A DNA stretch of 64,000 nt from Oscillospiraceae bacterium (GCA_017461585.1 JAFTYM010000037.1:1-64000), one strand, 5' to 3'; shown: positions 33,078 through 41,214, numbered from the stretch's first letter. Numbers and translations: made by a program. Notes: a model not told the origin generated them from the sequence alone.

Positions 33078-33631
33078 CAAAAACCCTCCTTTTCAAGGTG
33101 CGCTTTAAGGCGCTGTCTTGTGCGGTAGAGCATGGAGCGCACTTTGCTCTCGGTGAAGTGCGTTGATTTTGCAATTGAAGATATGGGCTCTAAGTACCAG
33201 TACCGCAGCAGGAAAACTCTGCGCTCTGTGGTGGTAAGGGTGTAGACAAAGCGGTCATAGCACTCCTGTAATTCATGGAGCTCTGCCATCCTCTCAGGGT
33301 CAGAGCCTGCGGGGATACAGTCTTTAAGCTCATCAAGACATGGCTCAAGCTGTCCGCCGCCGCGTTTTTCCGCTGTCTTATACCGCCAGCGGTCAATTGA
33401 AAGGCGGCGTGTTATCTTGCCCAAAAATATCTGCAGAGCATTTGGTCTGTGAGGCGGCATACTGTTCCACGCGCCCATGTATGTGTCGTTTACGCACTCG
33501 TCCGCATCTTCGTTGTTTGTGAGAATGTTATATGCGATGCTGCGGCAGTAAGTGCCGTATTTTTTGTCTGTCTCGGAAATCGCCTGCTCATTTCTCGCCC
33601 AATACAGGTCGATTATGCTGTTGTCTTCCAT
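33077..33631 (-). CDS. ECF-type RNA polymerase sigma factor
   Basis: A 184-residue sigma-70 family factor with region 2 (Y..CRSIAYNILTNNEDADECVNDTYMGAW, then ITRRLSIDRWR) and region 4 (LTTTERRVFLLRYWYLEPISSIAKSTHFTESKVRSMLYRTRQRLKAHL is split here as region 4.1 and the 4.2 helix-turn-helix). The ATG at 33631 has GGGAGG upstream. It is followed by an overlapping anti-sigma-like gene, and a TGCAAC-N16-CGAC motif lies 26 bp upstream, suggesting it transcribes its own operon. Confidence 0.92.
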   Translation of the reverse strand: MEDNSIIDLYWARNEQAISETDKKYGTYCRSIAYNILTNNEDADECVNDTYMGAWNSMPPHRPNALQIFLGKITRRLSIDRWRYKTAEKRGGGQLEPCLDELKDCIPAGSDPERMAELHELQECYDRFVYTLTTTERRVFLLRYWYLEPISSIAKSTHFTESKVRSMLYRTRQRLKAHLEKEGF

Positions 33632-33656
33632 GTCAGAACCTCCCTTCACCTATATA

Positions 33657-33682
33657 GTCGTAAAATTTTAAGGTTTGTTGCA
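33657..33682 (-). promoter_or_regulatory. predicted autoregulatory ECF promoter
   Basis: On the minus strand TGCAAC (33682-33677), a 16-bp spacer, then CGAC (33660-33657). This fits the TGAAAC-N16-CGTC-type promoters recognised by ECF sigma factors and lies directly upstream of the sigma gene. Confidence 0.6.
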
Positions 33683-33750
33683 CATTTTTAACAAAAATCG
33701 GAAATAAATTTCTACATGTAGTCATGTTTCGCGTGAAGTATGCTGTCTGC

Positions 33751-33756
33751 TATAAT
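33751..33756 (+). promoter_or_regulatory. -10 element upstream of the SLC13-type carrier gene
   Basis: TATAAT, 36 bp before the ATG at 33792; the -35 region (TTTCGC near 33727) is poor, so an activator may be needed. Confidence 0.4.
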
Positions 33757-33791
33757 TATAACATATAAATACTTAGAAAGGAGCGTTGTCG

Positions 33792-35069
33792 ATGACTCAG
33801 AGCACGATAGCCATTGGAATTATTATTTGTTTGTTTATACTGTACCTTGTTGATGTTTTCCCTGTCGCCGTTACTACCATGCTTGGTATGGTTGCTATGG
33901 TGTTTGCCGGAGTGCTCAGCTTTTCTGAGGCGTTTAACAGCTTTGCGAATTCCTCGGTCATGCTGGTTATTGGCATGATCATAATCGTTGACGCGCTTTT
34001 AGAGTCTGGCATTGGTGGTAAGTTCGGACGTGTGCTGTCGCGAATGGTTGGAAGTCATGAGCGCACATTTGTTATTGTTATGTTCCTTTCTGCGGCTGTT
34101 ATATCAGGCTTTATGACCAATGCGCCGCTGGTGGCTATGTATATGTCATTCATCGCTGCAATTGCAGATGCGTCAGACGGGCAGCTTACAAAGAAAAACA
34201 GCTATATGCCTGTTGCCATGGGTGCGTTGATTGGCGGTACCGGTACTCTTATCGGAAGTACTGCACCGCTGCTGGCAAATAATGTTCTGCAGCAGTATGG
34301 TGTAAAGACGATGAATTTCTTTACCCCTATGCCTATAGCGCTTAGTATAATCGTTGTGGTGGCGATATGCTACCGTCTGTTCCTGTATAAGAAGCAGGCA
34401 AAATGGTTTGATTTTGAAGAGGTCAAGGATGAGGATGAAAAGGCGATAAACGATGTGCCGTTGGATAAGCGCAGAGCCGTGATTTCCGGCGCTGTATTTG
34501 TTATCTGTGTTCTGCTGTTTATCATTGATCCATTCGGATGGGATGTCGGACTTGTTGCTGTGTCGGGTGCGCTGGTGCTTATCATGACAAAGTGTATAGA
34601 CGGCAAAAAGGCACTTAAAAATATGCAATGGTCAGCTGTAGTCACGTTGGGCGCAGCTCTTGCTATCGCAACAGGTTTTGTTAAGTCGGGGGCAGGTGAG
34701 GTCATAATCAACTGGCTTATCAATGTGCTTGGAACATGGGTGACAAATCCCGTTGTACTCGTGACTGTATTTCTGCTCGCAGGTTATATTCTGTCCCTTT
34801 TTATGGCGAATGGATCGCTGGTTTCCATGCTGGCAGCTATAGCCGTCCCCCTTGCCATGGAATCAGGTTGTGATCCTATGCCTGTTGCTCTTTCGTGTGT
34901 TTTTGGCGCGAGCCTTGCCATGGCGACGCCTGTAGCATCCACCTCCATTACCATGGTTGAGGTGGCAGGTTACCGATTTAAAGACTATTTCCGCGTCGGC
35001 GGTCTTGTGGGGGTTATCGGACTTATCACAACATGGGTAGCGCTTGTGCTGATATACGGACTAATATAA
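33792..35069 (+). CDS. SLC13/ArsB-type anion permease
   Basis: A 425-residue membrane protein of the ion-transporter superfamily with about 11 helices. Two inverted halves are visible, each with a re-entrant hairpin motif: NAPLVAMYMSF...GGTGTLIGSTAPL in the first and NGSLVSMLAAIAVPL...ASTSITMVEVAGY in the second. A charged loop (residues about 205-230) joins them. Homologues carry di- and tricarboxylates, sulfate or related anions with Na+ or H+; the substrate here is unknown. The ATG at 33792 has AAGGAG eight bases upstream. Confidence 0.85.
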   Translation: MTQSTIAIGIIICLFILYLVDVFPVAVTTMLGMVAMVFAGVLSFSEAFNSFANSSVMLVIGMIIIVDALLESGIGGKFGRVLSRMVGSHERTFVIVMFLSAAVISGFMTNAPLVAMYMSFIAAIADASDGQLTKKNSYMPVAMGALIGGTGTLIGSTAPLLANNVLQQYGVKTMNFFTPMPIALSIIVVVAICYRLFLYKKQAKWFDFEEVKDEDEKAINDVPLDKRRAVISGAVFVICVLLFIIDPFGWDVGLVAVSGALVLIMTKCIDGKKALKNMQWSAVVTLGAALAIATGFVKSGAGEVIINWLINVLGTWVTNPVVLVTVFLLAGYILSLFMANGSLVSMLAAIAVPLAMESGCDPMPVALSCVFGASLAMATPVASTSITMVEVAGYRFKDYFRVGGLVGVIGLITTWVALVLIYGLI

Positions 35070-35075
35070 AACTAA

Positions 35076-35105
35076 ACGCCGAAGTGGAAACACTTCGGCG
35101 TCTTT
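35076..35105 (+). terminator. intrinsic terminator of the SLC13-type gene
   Basis: ACGCCGAAGTG, loop GAAA, exact complement, then CTTTT. Confidence 0.9.
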
Positions 35106-35115
35106 TATCAGTCCA

Positions 35116-35187
35116 TCAAAGCTTTATAAGTGCATCGGTGGCGTCTTCAATGTAGTTTTCCTGCCACTTTTCAATTACGGCTCTCAT
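35116..35187 (-). pseudogene. possible gene remnant (23 codons)
   Basis: An open stretch on the minus strand reading MRAVIEKWQENYIEDATDAL, open upstream to about 35250 but without a ribosome-binding site. The amphipathic composition looks protein-like rather than random, and it lies just beyond the stop of the FmdE-like gene in another frame. It could be a 3' remnant of a deleted gene or a frameshifted tail. Weak evidence. Confidence 0.25.
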
Positions 35188-35261
35188 CACTTTTTGATGA
35201 GCAGCCGCAAAGCAGAAGGCAAAGGATAAGAAGTAAACTAAAAGCCTATTTATATTGCACC

Positions 35262-35774
35262 TCAATCCAAAAATCTTGAATAGCCCTCGAAGCAGTCGAG
35301 ACAGAGCTTTTTGCCGCCCTGAAGGCGAATAAAGTTTTCGGAGGTCTTTTCACCGCAGTTTTCGCAGTAAACTGAGTTGAAAATCTTTGCTTTTACGGGC
35401 AGAACATCAACTGTCTCCTTGACGTCAAACAGCTCATGATAGTCGCCGTGCATCAGCTTCTCCATGCGTTCTTCACGGGATAATTCGGGCATCTCACGCA
35501 GCACGAGACGGACAGATTTTCCGCTTTTGCGGTTAAAAATGCTGAAAGCCTGTTTGCCGCGCATTTTTATAAGAAGATTGCCTTTTCCCAAAGAGCAGCC
35601 CAGCATGACCTGAATGGCGTCAACTCCGCAGGCGTCGTTTTCCGTTATGCAGACGATGTCTTCGTCCTGTGATTTTTCAATATTCAAAAGCTCACGGGCG
35701 TAAAGGGCAGCCTGATAGCCGATTGCAAGTCCGCCGCACTCATGTCCGTGAAATTCAACGCATTTTTTCCACAT
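35262..35774 (-). CDS. FmdE-like protein with C-terminal zinc ribbon
   Basis: A 170-residue protein related to the FmdE/FwdE subunit family of formylmethanofuran dehydrogenase, which in non-methanogens occurs as a stand-alone protein thought to bind metal. The hallmark FHGHECGGLAIGYQAA is at the N-terminus, with ENDACGVDAIQ in the middle and a treble-clef-like C..C...C..C (YCENCGEK and LCLDCF) at the C-terminus. The ATG at 35774 is preceded by AGAGGTGAT. Single gene. Function in this organism unknown; molybdenum or tungsten enzyme maturation is often suggested for the family. Confidence 0.85.
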   Translation of the reverse strand: MWKKCVEFHGHECGGLAIGYQAALYARELLNIEKSQDEDIVCITENDACGVDAIQVMLGCSLGKGNLLIKMRGKQAFSIFNRKSGKSVRLVLREMPELSREERMEKLMHGDYHELFDVKETVDVLPVKAKIFNSVYCENCGEKTSENFIRLQGGKKLCLDCFEGYSRFLD

Positions 35775-35886
35775 AAATATCACCTCTTGGAATTAATTAT
35801 AAGTTCACAAAATGCTTATTTCAAGTTCAAAATTGTTGATTATAGTGCACCGTAACAGGGAATACTGATTGCGGAGGGATTTTAGA

Positions 35887-35946
35887 ATGAAGATTACTGA
35901 GTTTTTCGGAAAATTGCTGCGAAGGTTATTTATACAGCTGTTTTAG
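35887..35946 (+). CDS. 19-residue amphipathic peptide, possible leader
   Basis: ATG with a GGAGG site 9 bases upstream, then 19 codons (MKITEFFGKLLRRLFIQLF) and TAG. The peptide is cationic and strongly amphipathic. The stop lies eight bases before a hairpin that covers the ribosome-binding site of the nitroreductase gene, so ribosomes on this ORF could influence that hairpin. Could also be a small toxin-like or membrane-active peptide. Short, so coding status rests on the ribosome-binding site and position. Confidence 0.45.
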   Translation: MKITEFFGKLLRRLFIQLF

Positions 35947-35953
35947 TGGACAT

Positions 35954-36001
35954 CTCCTGTAAGATAGTGTACAATCAGTATATACATGAATCTTACAGGA
36001 G
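35954..36001 (+). promoter_or_regulatory. inverted repeat sequestering the nitroreductase ribosome-binding site
   Basis: CTCCTGTAAGAT (35954-35965) and its exact 12-base complement (35990-36001) enclose a 24-base loop. The right arm contains AGGAG of the AGGAGG ribosome-binding site (35997-36002) for the ATG at 36012. As RNA the hairpin would block translation; as DNA the repeat could be an operator. Confidence 0.6.
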
Positions 36002-36011
36002 GTTAAACAAA

Positions 36012-36542
36012 ATGGCAGAGCTTATTAAAAATGACGTTATAAATGCTATTATGGAAAGACGCAGCGTGAGAGGCTATACAAGCGAACCCCTTACCGAGGA
36101 TGAGCTTTACACTCTCTTACAATGCGGTCTTTGGGCACCTTCGGGAAGAAATGACCAGACAACAATGTTTTCCGTTGTACAGGACGATGAGCTGATGCAG
36201 AGACTTCACAACGAGGCTCTTGGTGATGCTCCCTTCAAGTGCTTCTACTACGGCGCTCCCTGCGTTATCTTCCTTTTCGACAAGGCAGGCAACAAGTGGT
36301 CCGTTGCCAATGCATCTCTCGCTATTGAGAATATGCATATAGCGGCTCACTCTCTCGGACTTGCTTCCATTATTCTCGGCTGTATCAAGGATTATATGCT
36401 CTCTGAAAAGGGAGAAGAGTGGAAGAAGATTCTGGGAATCCCCGAGGATTACGATTTTGTCCTCGCCCTTGCGGTAGGACATCCCACCGATGACGGCAAG
36501 GTATTCCCCAGAGACGAAAAGAATATCGTATACGTAAAATAA
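36012..36542 (+). CDS. nitroreductase family FMN-dependent oxidoreductase
   Basis: A 176-residue nitroreductase. FMN-binding motif RRSVRGYT near residue 17, then GLWAPSGRNDQTT, the central ASLAIENMHIAAHSLGL and the C-terminal AVGHP. Length is typical of the compact single-domain form that works as a homodimer with FMN and NAD(P)H. The ATG at 36012 is nine bases after AGGAGG; this site lies in an inverted repeat arm. Physiological substrate unknown (quinones, flavins or nitro compounds in the family). Confidence 0.9.
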   Translation: MAELIKNDVINAIMERRSVRGYTSEPLTEDELYTLLQCGLWAPSGRNDQTTMFSVVQDDELMQRLHNEALGDAPFKCFYYGAPCVIFLFDKAGNKWSVANASLAIENMHIAAHSLGLASIILGCIKDYMLSEKGEEWKKILGIPEDYDFVLALAVGHPTDDGKVFPRDEKNIVYVK

Positions 36543-36545
36543 AGC

Positions 36546-36576
36546 AAAAATGCGAGGCTGATGCCTCGCATTTTTT
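36546..36576. terminator. bidirectional intrinsic terminator
   Basis: AAAAATGCGAGGC, loop TGAT, exact complement, T run; between the convergent nitroreductase and HAD genes. Confidence 0.92.
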
Positions 36577-37141
36577 ATGCCTGAAACTGTTCTGTAAAGG
36601 ATTTTAAGTCTGTGTATATCCAACCGTCTATACCTGCGTTTTTTGCACCCTCGATGTTCTTGGGGTTGTCGTCAATCATAACGCAGTTATCGGCTGTCTC
36701 GCCAAGTCTTTGAAGCATGATGTTATATATCTCCGTACCCGGCTTTGCGGTTTTTACATCAGAGGAGATGACGATATGCTCAAAATACTTGTAAAGATCG
36801 TGCTTTGCGAGAAGTCTGTGCAGAAACTCCGCAGGAGCGTTTGAGAGGAGCACCACGCGATGTTTTGTGCGCAGGTCTTCTATGACGGGGATGATGTTCT
36901 TGTCAATCACAGCGAGCTCCAGCCAGCCATTCAGCGCTTCCTGAGCTGTGGTGCCTGTTGCAGCAGCAAGGCACTCAAACATTTCACTCTCGGAAATATC
37001 ACCCACGTCTGCTTTGCCCACAATGTCTGCCTTGACGGCGACGGATTCTTCGGCGGTGAAATAGCGCTCAAGCCAAAACGGCGCTATCTCGGAGCAGATG
37101 ACACCGAAAAAGTCAAAAATCAGTACTTTTTTGTTTTTCAT
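36575..37141 (-). CDS. HAD-superfamily phosphatase (YihX-like)
   Basis: A 188-residue HAD subfamily IA hydrolase. Motif I is IFDFFGV, in which the second Asp of DxD is replaced by Phe; motif II LLSNAP, motif III KP in KTAKPGTEIY, and motif IV IDDNPKN are clear. The missing general acid is also seen in YihX-type sugar-phosphate phosphatases, so activity is still plausible. ATG 37141 has GAGGTGA upstream. It follows the TIR-DeoR gene by 10 bp on the same strand, so the two are almost certainly one operon; a nucleotide or sugar phosphate would be a natural shared metabolite. Confidence 0.88.
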   Translation of the reverse strand: MKNKKVLIFDFFGVICSEIAPFWLERYFTAEESVAVKADIVGKADVGDISESEMFECLAAATGTTAQEALNGWLELAVIDKNIIPVIEDLRTKHRVVLLSNAPAEFLHRLLAKHDLYKYFEHIVISSDVKTAKPGTEIYNIMLQRLGETADNCVMIDDNPKNIEGAKNAGIDGWIYTDLKSFTEQFQA

Positions 37142-37151
37142 GGCTGTCACC

Positions 37152-38480
37152 TCAGACTAACAGGATCTTGCCGGGATAGCGTGTCTGCATATCCTCAAGA
37201 ATGGGATTTTTGTTGGAAATAAGAGTGAAGTCGTCTGCAAAAGAGGCGATCTGGTGGTCGAGGACAATGTTTACCTTTGAGTCGTCGCATATCATGATAC
37301 GCTTTTTTGAGTTGTCAAATGCAAGCTTTTTGCCGATGATCTCTGTGTTTGCATGAGTGGTAAGACCTGCAGCTTCGGATATTCCGTTTGCACCGATGAT
37401 TGCAAGATCATAGCCGCCCAGTACTTTGGGAAGCTCTTCGAGGTCATTGTGCTCATCGCTGTAGGGGATTATAGCCTGAGTTGCAGGGCGGACATAGCCG
37501 CCGGGGATGTAGAGATGTACGGCGGAGGAGTCATCGTCAAAGCCCATGTGAACGCAGCAGGCGGAGATAAGGTCTGCGTGGTTAACGGAAGGGGTAACGA
37601 GTGTCAGGTTTGTAAGTGTGTGCATCTTGATGCGCTTGCACAGGATGTTTATGACCTGCTCTGAGGTGGAGCCTGCGTCTATGTACACCTTCATGCCGCT
37701 TTTAACATGGCTTGCCGCTTTTCTGGCGATGTTTATCTTCTCCTCACGGTTGAGCTCGGCTTTCCATTGAGAGTGCTCCTCTACAAGATAGAGCTCATAG
37801 CCGTCGTAAGACAGACCGGGGATCATGTTGCGCTGAATAATGTGTCCCAAAAGCTCTTCAAACTCATCGGGAGAGTTTATGTCATTTGACTGGATGAATA
37901 CCTTTTCATAAAGCTCGTCGATGGAGATGGGGTTCTCTTTTCTATGGGGGAAGATTGTTGTGCGGACGATTGAGGCGATAGAGGTGATAAGCTCCTCTGC
38001 CTTGCTGATGGTCTGCGTGATATTTACAGGGGCAGGAGTCTGCATGCGGCTTAAGTCCTCGCAGATAAGGGAGAAAAGATTTGCCGTAAGCTGATCTGCG
38101 GCGGTTTTAAGACCGAACTCCGTGTAGTCGTAGACCTGAATGTTTTTGCGGTCCACAAGGTCAGGAAAGTATGAGAACACATCGTCTCCTTCAGAGCGCA
38201 GGAACACGGGCAGAACAAAGCTTCTCTTCAGCTCGCGCTCGTGCTCGAGCGCCCAGCGAAGCTCGTTCTGAACCCAGGGAGAGCGCCCAGCGAGCTCATT
38301 TATGAAAACTACAACGTAGTCCACTTCTGTTTTGATGGCTGTTTCAAAGGTGGGGGTAAGCTTGTCTCCCCAGATAAGGTTGCCCTCGTCCAGCCATGTG
38401 GATATGTTGGCGGGGAGATATTTGATAAGGTTTTTTACTGTGGGTTTAAACTGGCTTGCGTGACTTAAGAAGATCTTCAA
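37152..38480 (-). CDS. TIR domain fused to a DeoR-type sensor domain
   Basis: A 442-residue protein. Residues 1-150 are a TIR domain: MKIFLSHAS, STWLDEGNLIWGD, and RSPWVQNELRWALE with the predicted catalytic Glu73. Residues about 150-225 are helical, ending in what may be a winged helix. Residues about 230-435 match the C-terminal sensor of DeoR repressors (ARKAASHVKSGMKVYIDAGST, LYIPGGYVRP, YDLAIIGANGI, ICDDSK), a sugar-phosphate-binding fold. True DeoR proteins have an N-terminal DNA-binding domain, which TIR replaces. Start is a TTG with GGAGGA upstream; MKIFLSHAS at the very N-terminus supports it. The HAD phosphatase gene follows. Signalling or defence is inferred, not shown. Confidence 0.85.
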   Translation of the reverse strand: MKIFLSHASQFKPTVKNLIKYLPANISTWLDEGNLIWGDKLTPTFETAIKTEVDYVVVFINELAGRSPWVQNELRWALEHERELKRSFVLPVFLRSEGDDVFSYFPDLVDRKNIQVYDYTEFGLKTAADQLTANLFSLICEDLSRMQTPAPVNITQTISKAEELITSIASIVRTTIFPHRKENPISIDELYEKVFIQSNDINSPDEFEELLGHIIQRNMIPGLSYDGYELYLVEEHSQWKAELNREEKINIARKAASHVKSGMKVYIDAGSTSEQVINILCKRIKMHTLTNLTLVTPSVNHADLISACCVHMGFDDDSSAVHLYIPGGYVRPATQAIIPYSDEHNDLEELPKVLGGYDLAIIGANGISEAAGLTTHANTEIIGKKLAFDNSKKRIMICDDSKVNIVLDHQIASFADDFTLISNKNPILEDMQTRYPGKILLV

Positions 38481-38506
38481 AACGGTGTCCTCCTGTCTAT
38501 AGTATT

Positions 38507-38580
38507 ACGCCGCCTATAATACAGACTTGGTGAGATAAGCATACATATACTTTCTTATCTCACCGTACCTAAGGCGGCGT
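38507..38580. repeat. nested inverted repeats upstream of the TIR-DeoR gene
   Basis: Outer arms ACGCCGCCT (38507-38515) and AGGCGGCGT (38572-38580); inner arms GGTGAGATAAG (38529-38539) and CTTATCTCACC (38554-38564), both exact. Together they fill the space between the flavodoxin stop and the TIR gene. As RNA this is a long two-storey hairpin in the TIR leader or in the flavodoxin 3' end; there is no T run after the outer arm. Confidence 0.65.
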
Positions 38581-38588
38581 TTTGATAT

Positions 38589-39344
38589 TTAAAGCTTGAT
38601 TCTGGGATTTATATATCTGCCCTTGCCCTGAGTTTTGTTCTTGTAGTTTATCGCCTCGTTGGGGCAGCGGTGGAGACAGCCAAAGCACAGGTCGCAATTC
38701 TGCTCTGTCCACACAGCTTTTCCGTCAATGACCTTTACGGAAGAAGTGGGGCAGATACTCTCGCAAAGACCGCAGCCGACGCACTTGTCGTTTGAGGAGA
38801 AATCAGAGGTGGGACGGCGGTTTGCGTAGCCCTTGCCTGCGATAAGGGAGATGAATTTACTGCCCTTGCCCTCATAACGGTTTAAGTCTCCGCTCTGTCT
38901 GTGGGAGAGGTTGTAAATAATATCGTCCAATATTATATCGGAGTTTGACAGTATCTCCTCGGCTTCGCTTTCTGTTGGAACGGCATCGAGGAAGGGAATG
39001 TAGTTATCTACCATGGGCAGACCGAACATAGCCGACACAGGGAAGAGCTTGTTAAATGTCCTCAGAGCACTGCCTGTTGTTGCACCGCATGTGGCGACGG
39101 CAAAGGAGTATACTTCGCGGTCGGTGTTTATCTTAAGCTTACGGGCAAAGTCCTGAACGGTCATGGGAACTGTGTAGCAGTATACGGGGAATACAAAACC
39201 GACTATCTCGCCAACTGCAGGTGTAAACTCAAAGGTCTCGTTTTTTACGCAATCTGCAATTGAGACGAGTTCTCCTCCTGCCACTGCGAGAAGCTTTTCG
39301 GCAGCATATTTGCTGTTGCCGGTACCTGAATAATAAAATACCAT
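38589..39344 (-). CDS. EFR1-type flavodoxin-ferredoxin fusion protein
   Basis: A 251-residue cytoplasmic electron carrier. The N-terminal flavodoxin-like domain starts MVFYYSGTGNSKYAAEKL (FMN phosphate loop). The C-terminal part carries two [4Fe-4S] motifs, CVGCGLCESICP and CDLCFGCLHRCP. This is the EFR1 arrangement common in Clostridia. GGAGG precedes the ATG. It is the upstream neighbour of the TIR-DeoR gene on the same strand, separated by a 108-bp gap filled with nested hairpins. Redox partner unknown. Confidence 0.9.
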   Translation of the reverse strand: MVFYYSGTGNSKYAAEKLLAVAGGELVSIADCVKNETFEFTPAVGEIVGFVFPVYCYTVPMTVQDFARKLKINTDREVYSFAVATCGATTGSALRTFNKLFPVSAMFGLPMVDNYIPFLDAVPTESEAEEILSNSDIILDDIIYNLSHRQSGDLNRYEGKGSKFISLIAGKGYANRRPTSDFSSNDKCVGCGLCESICPTSSVKVIDGKAVWTEQNCDLCFGCLHRCPNEAINYKNKTQGKGRYINPRIKL

Positions 39345-39418
39345 AATTTCCTCCGAAAATCTGTATCTGTATTAAGAACAATATAAACCCAAATTCTATG
39401 CGTGTCTACAAAAATACG

Positions 39419-41212
39419 TCAGTTCTCTGTTTTTATGCGCATAGCCTCCACAAGTGCTGCATATCTGCCTGACTTTGCCATGAGCTCATCGTGGGTGCCT
39501 CGCTCGACGATTTTACCGTGGTCTACGACTAAAATCATATCTGCATGGCGGATGGTTGACAGACGGTGGGCAATGATGAAGGATGTTCTTCCTTCAAGAA
39601 TGTGAGAAATTGCATTCTGAATAAGAAGCTCTGTCTCGGTGTCGATACTGGAGGTCGCCTCGTCAAGAACGAAAATAGGCGGATCTGCAATAACTGCACG
39701 GGCGAAGGAGACAAGCTGCTTTTCACCTGTTGAAAGTCTGTCGCCGCCCTCACCGACGTGGGCGCTGTATCCGCCGGGGAGGTGTGAGGCAACGGTATCT
39801 GCAGATACCATTTTTGCCGCTCTTTCAACATCCTCACCCGTTGCATCAAGTCTGCCGTAGCGGATATTCTCTGCAAGTGTGCCCGAGAAAAGGTGAGGAT
39901 CCTGCAGAACATAGCCTAAAGAGGAGTGGAGCCAAAGCTGGCTTCGCTCTTTTGCGTCTCGACCGTCTATGAGTATCTGACCTTGAGTAGGCTCATAGAA
40001 GCGGCAGGCAAGGTTTACAAGAGTTGATTTGCCTGCGCCTGTCTCACCGACAATAGCGACGGTAGTTCCTGCGGGGACATGGAGATTGAAGTCCTCAAGA
40101 ACATATTCATCGCTGTCTGGATATCTGAACCATACATTCTTAAACTCGACTTCGCCGCGAACAGGCTCCCAGTTTTCTCTCTTGGGCTCAAAGGATGTGC
40201 CGTATTTCTCAATCACTTCGGGAGTGTCTGTAACTGTGCAGGGCTCGTTTAACAGGTTATTTACGCGCTCGACGCAAACCTGGGCTGTGTTAAGGTCTGT
40301 AAATACGTGAGCTACCTCGACGATGGGGTTGACTATGGCAACGGCGTAGGTTATGAATGCGGAAAGTGTTGAATATTCCATGCCGCCGAAAATAACGTCG
40401 CGTCCGCCGATGTCCAGAACTGCCGCAACGGCGATAGAGCCGACAAAAGTAACAAGGGGCAGCATAACAGCCGTGAGGGTGGAGGAGCGGATGGATTGCT
40501 TATACATATCGGCTGTATAGCCTGAAAACTCTGCGCAGTTCTGATCTTCAATAACAAGAGTTTTGGAAGCCTTTGCGCCTGTGATTCCCTCGTTATATGC
40601 GCCTGTGATCTGAGAGTTTATGTGGCGAACCTTGCGGTTTACCACAAGGATCTTGCTCTGGAAATACCATGTGGCAACTCCGACGATTGGTATGAGCAGA
40701 AGAAGTATTGCTGCAAGCTTCGGAGCTAAGATGAACATGCTGATGTAAGCGGATATGATATAGATAAAGTTCCAAAGGAAGTTCAGAATACCCCATGCGA
40801 TAACACCGCTTATACGGTCCGTGTCGGACATGACACGGGCGAGAAGATAGCCGACGGATGAATTTGAGAAGAAGGAGAGGGAGAGCTTCTGCAGATGTAC
40901 AAAGCAGTCTCTCTTCATAAAGCAGCCAAGCTTTATTTCTAAAACAAGGGCATTGCGGCAGTAGATGATAACTGCGATGCCGCCGATGATGATTGCTGCG
41001 GCGTATGCGAATATGAACCAGCCGATGCCCTCTACCGTTCCGTCCGTTACAAAGTGCTTTACGGCATAGTTTGTAAACAGGGGATAGATAGACTCCGAAA
41101 CAGAGGAGACTATCATGAACAGAAGAACGATGACAGCCAGCTTTTTTGTGTCTTTAAGATAGGGGAGAACTATCTTCCATGCACGCAGATTGAACTTGGT
41201 TTTTTCTTCCAC
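39419..41212 (-). CDS. heterodimeric ABC exporter subunit (consensus Walker B, divergent signature)
   Basis: A 597-residue half-transporter: six membrane helices (about residues 20-330), then an ATPase domain with Walker A GETGAGKST, Walker B IFVLDEATSSID with the catalytic Glu, and H-loop IAHRLST. The signature reads LSTGEKQ instead of LSGGQ. Paired with the upstream gene, which has the opposite set of changes, it makes one full and one impaired ATP site, as in BmrCD/LmrCD/TM287-288 exporters. GTG start with GGAGGAG upstream, two bases after the partner's stop. Substrate unknown; multidrug or peptide export is typical. Confidence 0.92.
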   Translation of the reverse strand: MEEKTKFNLRAWKIVLPYLKDTKKLAVIVLLFMIVSSVSESIYPLFTNYAVKHFVTDGTVEGIGWFIFAYAAAIIIGGIAVIIYCRNALVLEIKLGCFMKRDCFVHLQKLSLSFFSNSSVGYLLARVMSDTDRISGVIAWGILNFLWNFIYIISAYISMFILAPKLAAILLLLIPIVGVATWYFQSKILVVNRKVRHINSQITGAYNEGITGAKASKTLVIEDQNCAEFSGYTADMYKQSIRSSTLTAVMLPLVTFVGSIAVAAVLDIGGRDVIFGGMEYSTLSAFITYAVAIVNPIVEVAHVFTDLNTAQVCVERVNNLLNEPCTVTDTPEVIEKYGTSFEPKRENWEPVRGEVEFKNVWFRYPDSDEYVLEDFNLHVPAGTTVAIVGETGAGKSTLVNLACRFYEPTQGQILIDGRDAKERSQLWLHSSLGYVLQDPHLFSGTLAENIRYGRLDATGEDVERAAKMVSADTVASHLPGGYSAHVGEGGDRLSTGEKQLVSFARAVIADPPIFVLDEATSSIDTETELLIQNAISHILEGRTSFIIAHRLSTIRHADMILVVDHGKIVERGTHDELMAKSGRYAALVEAMRIKTEN

Positions 41213-41214
41213 GG

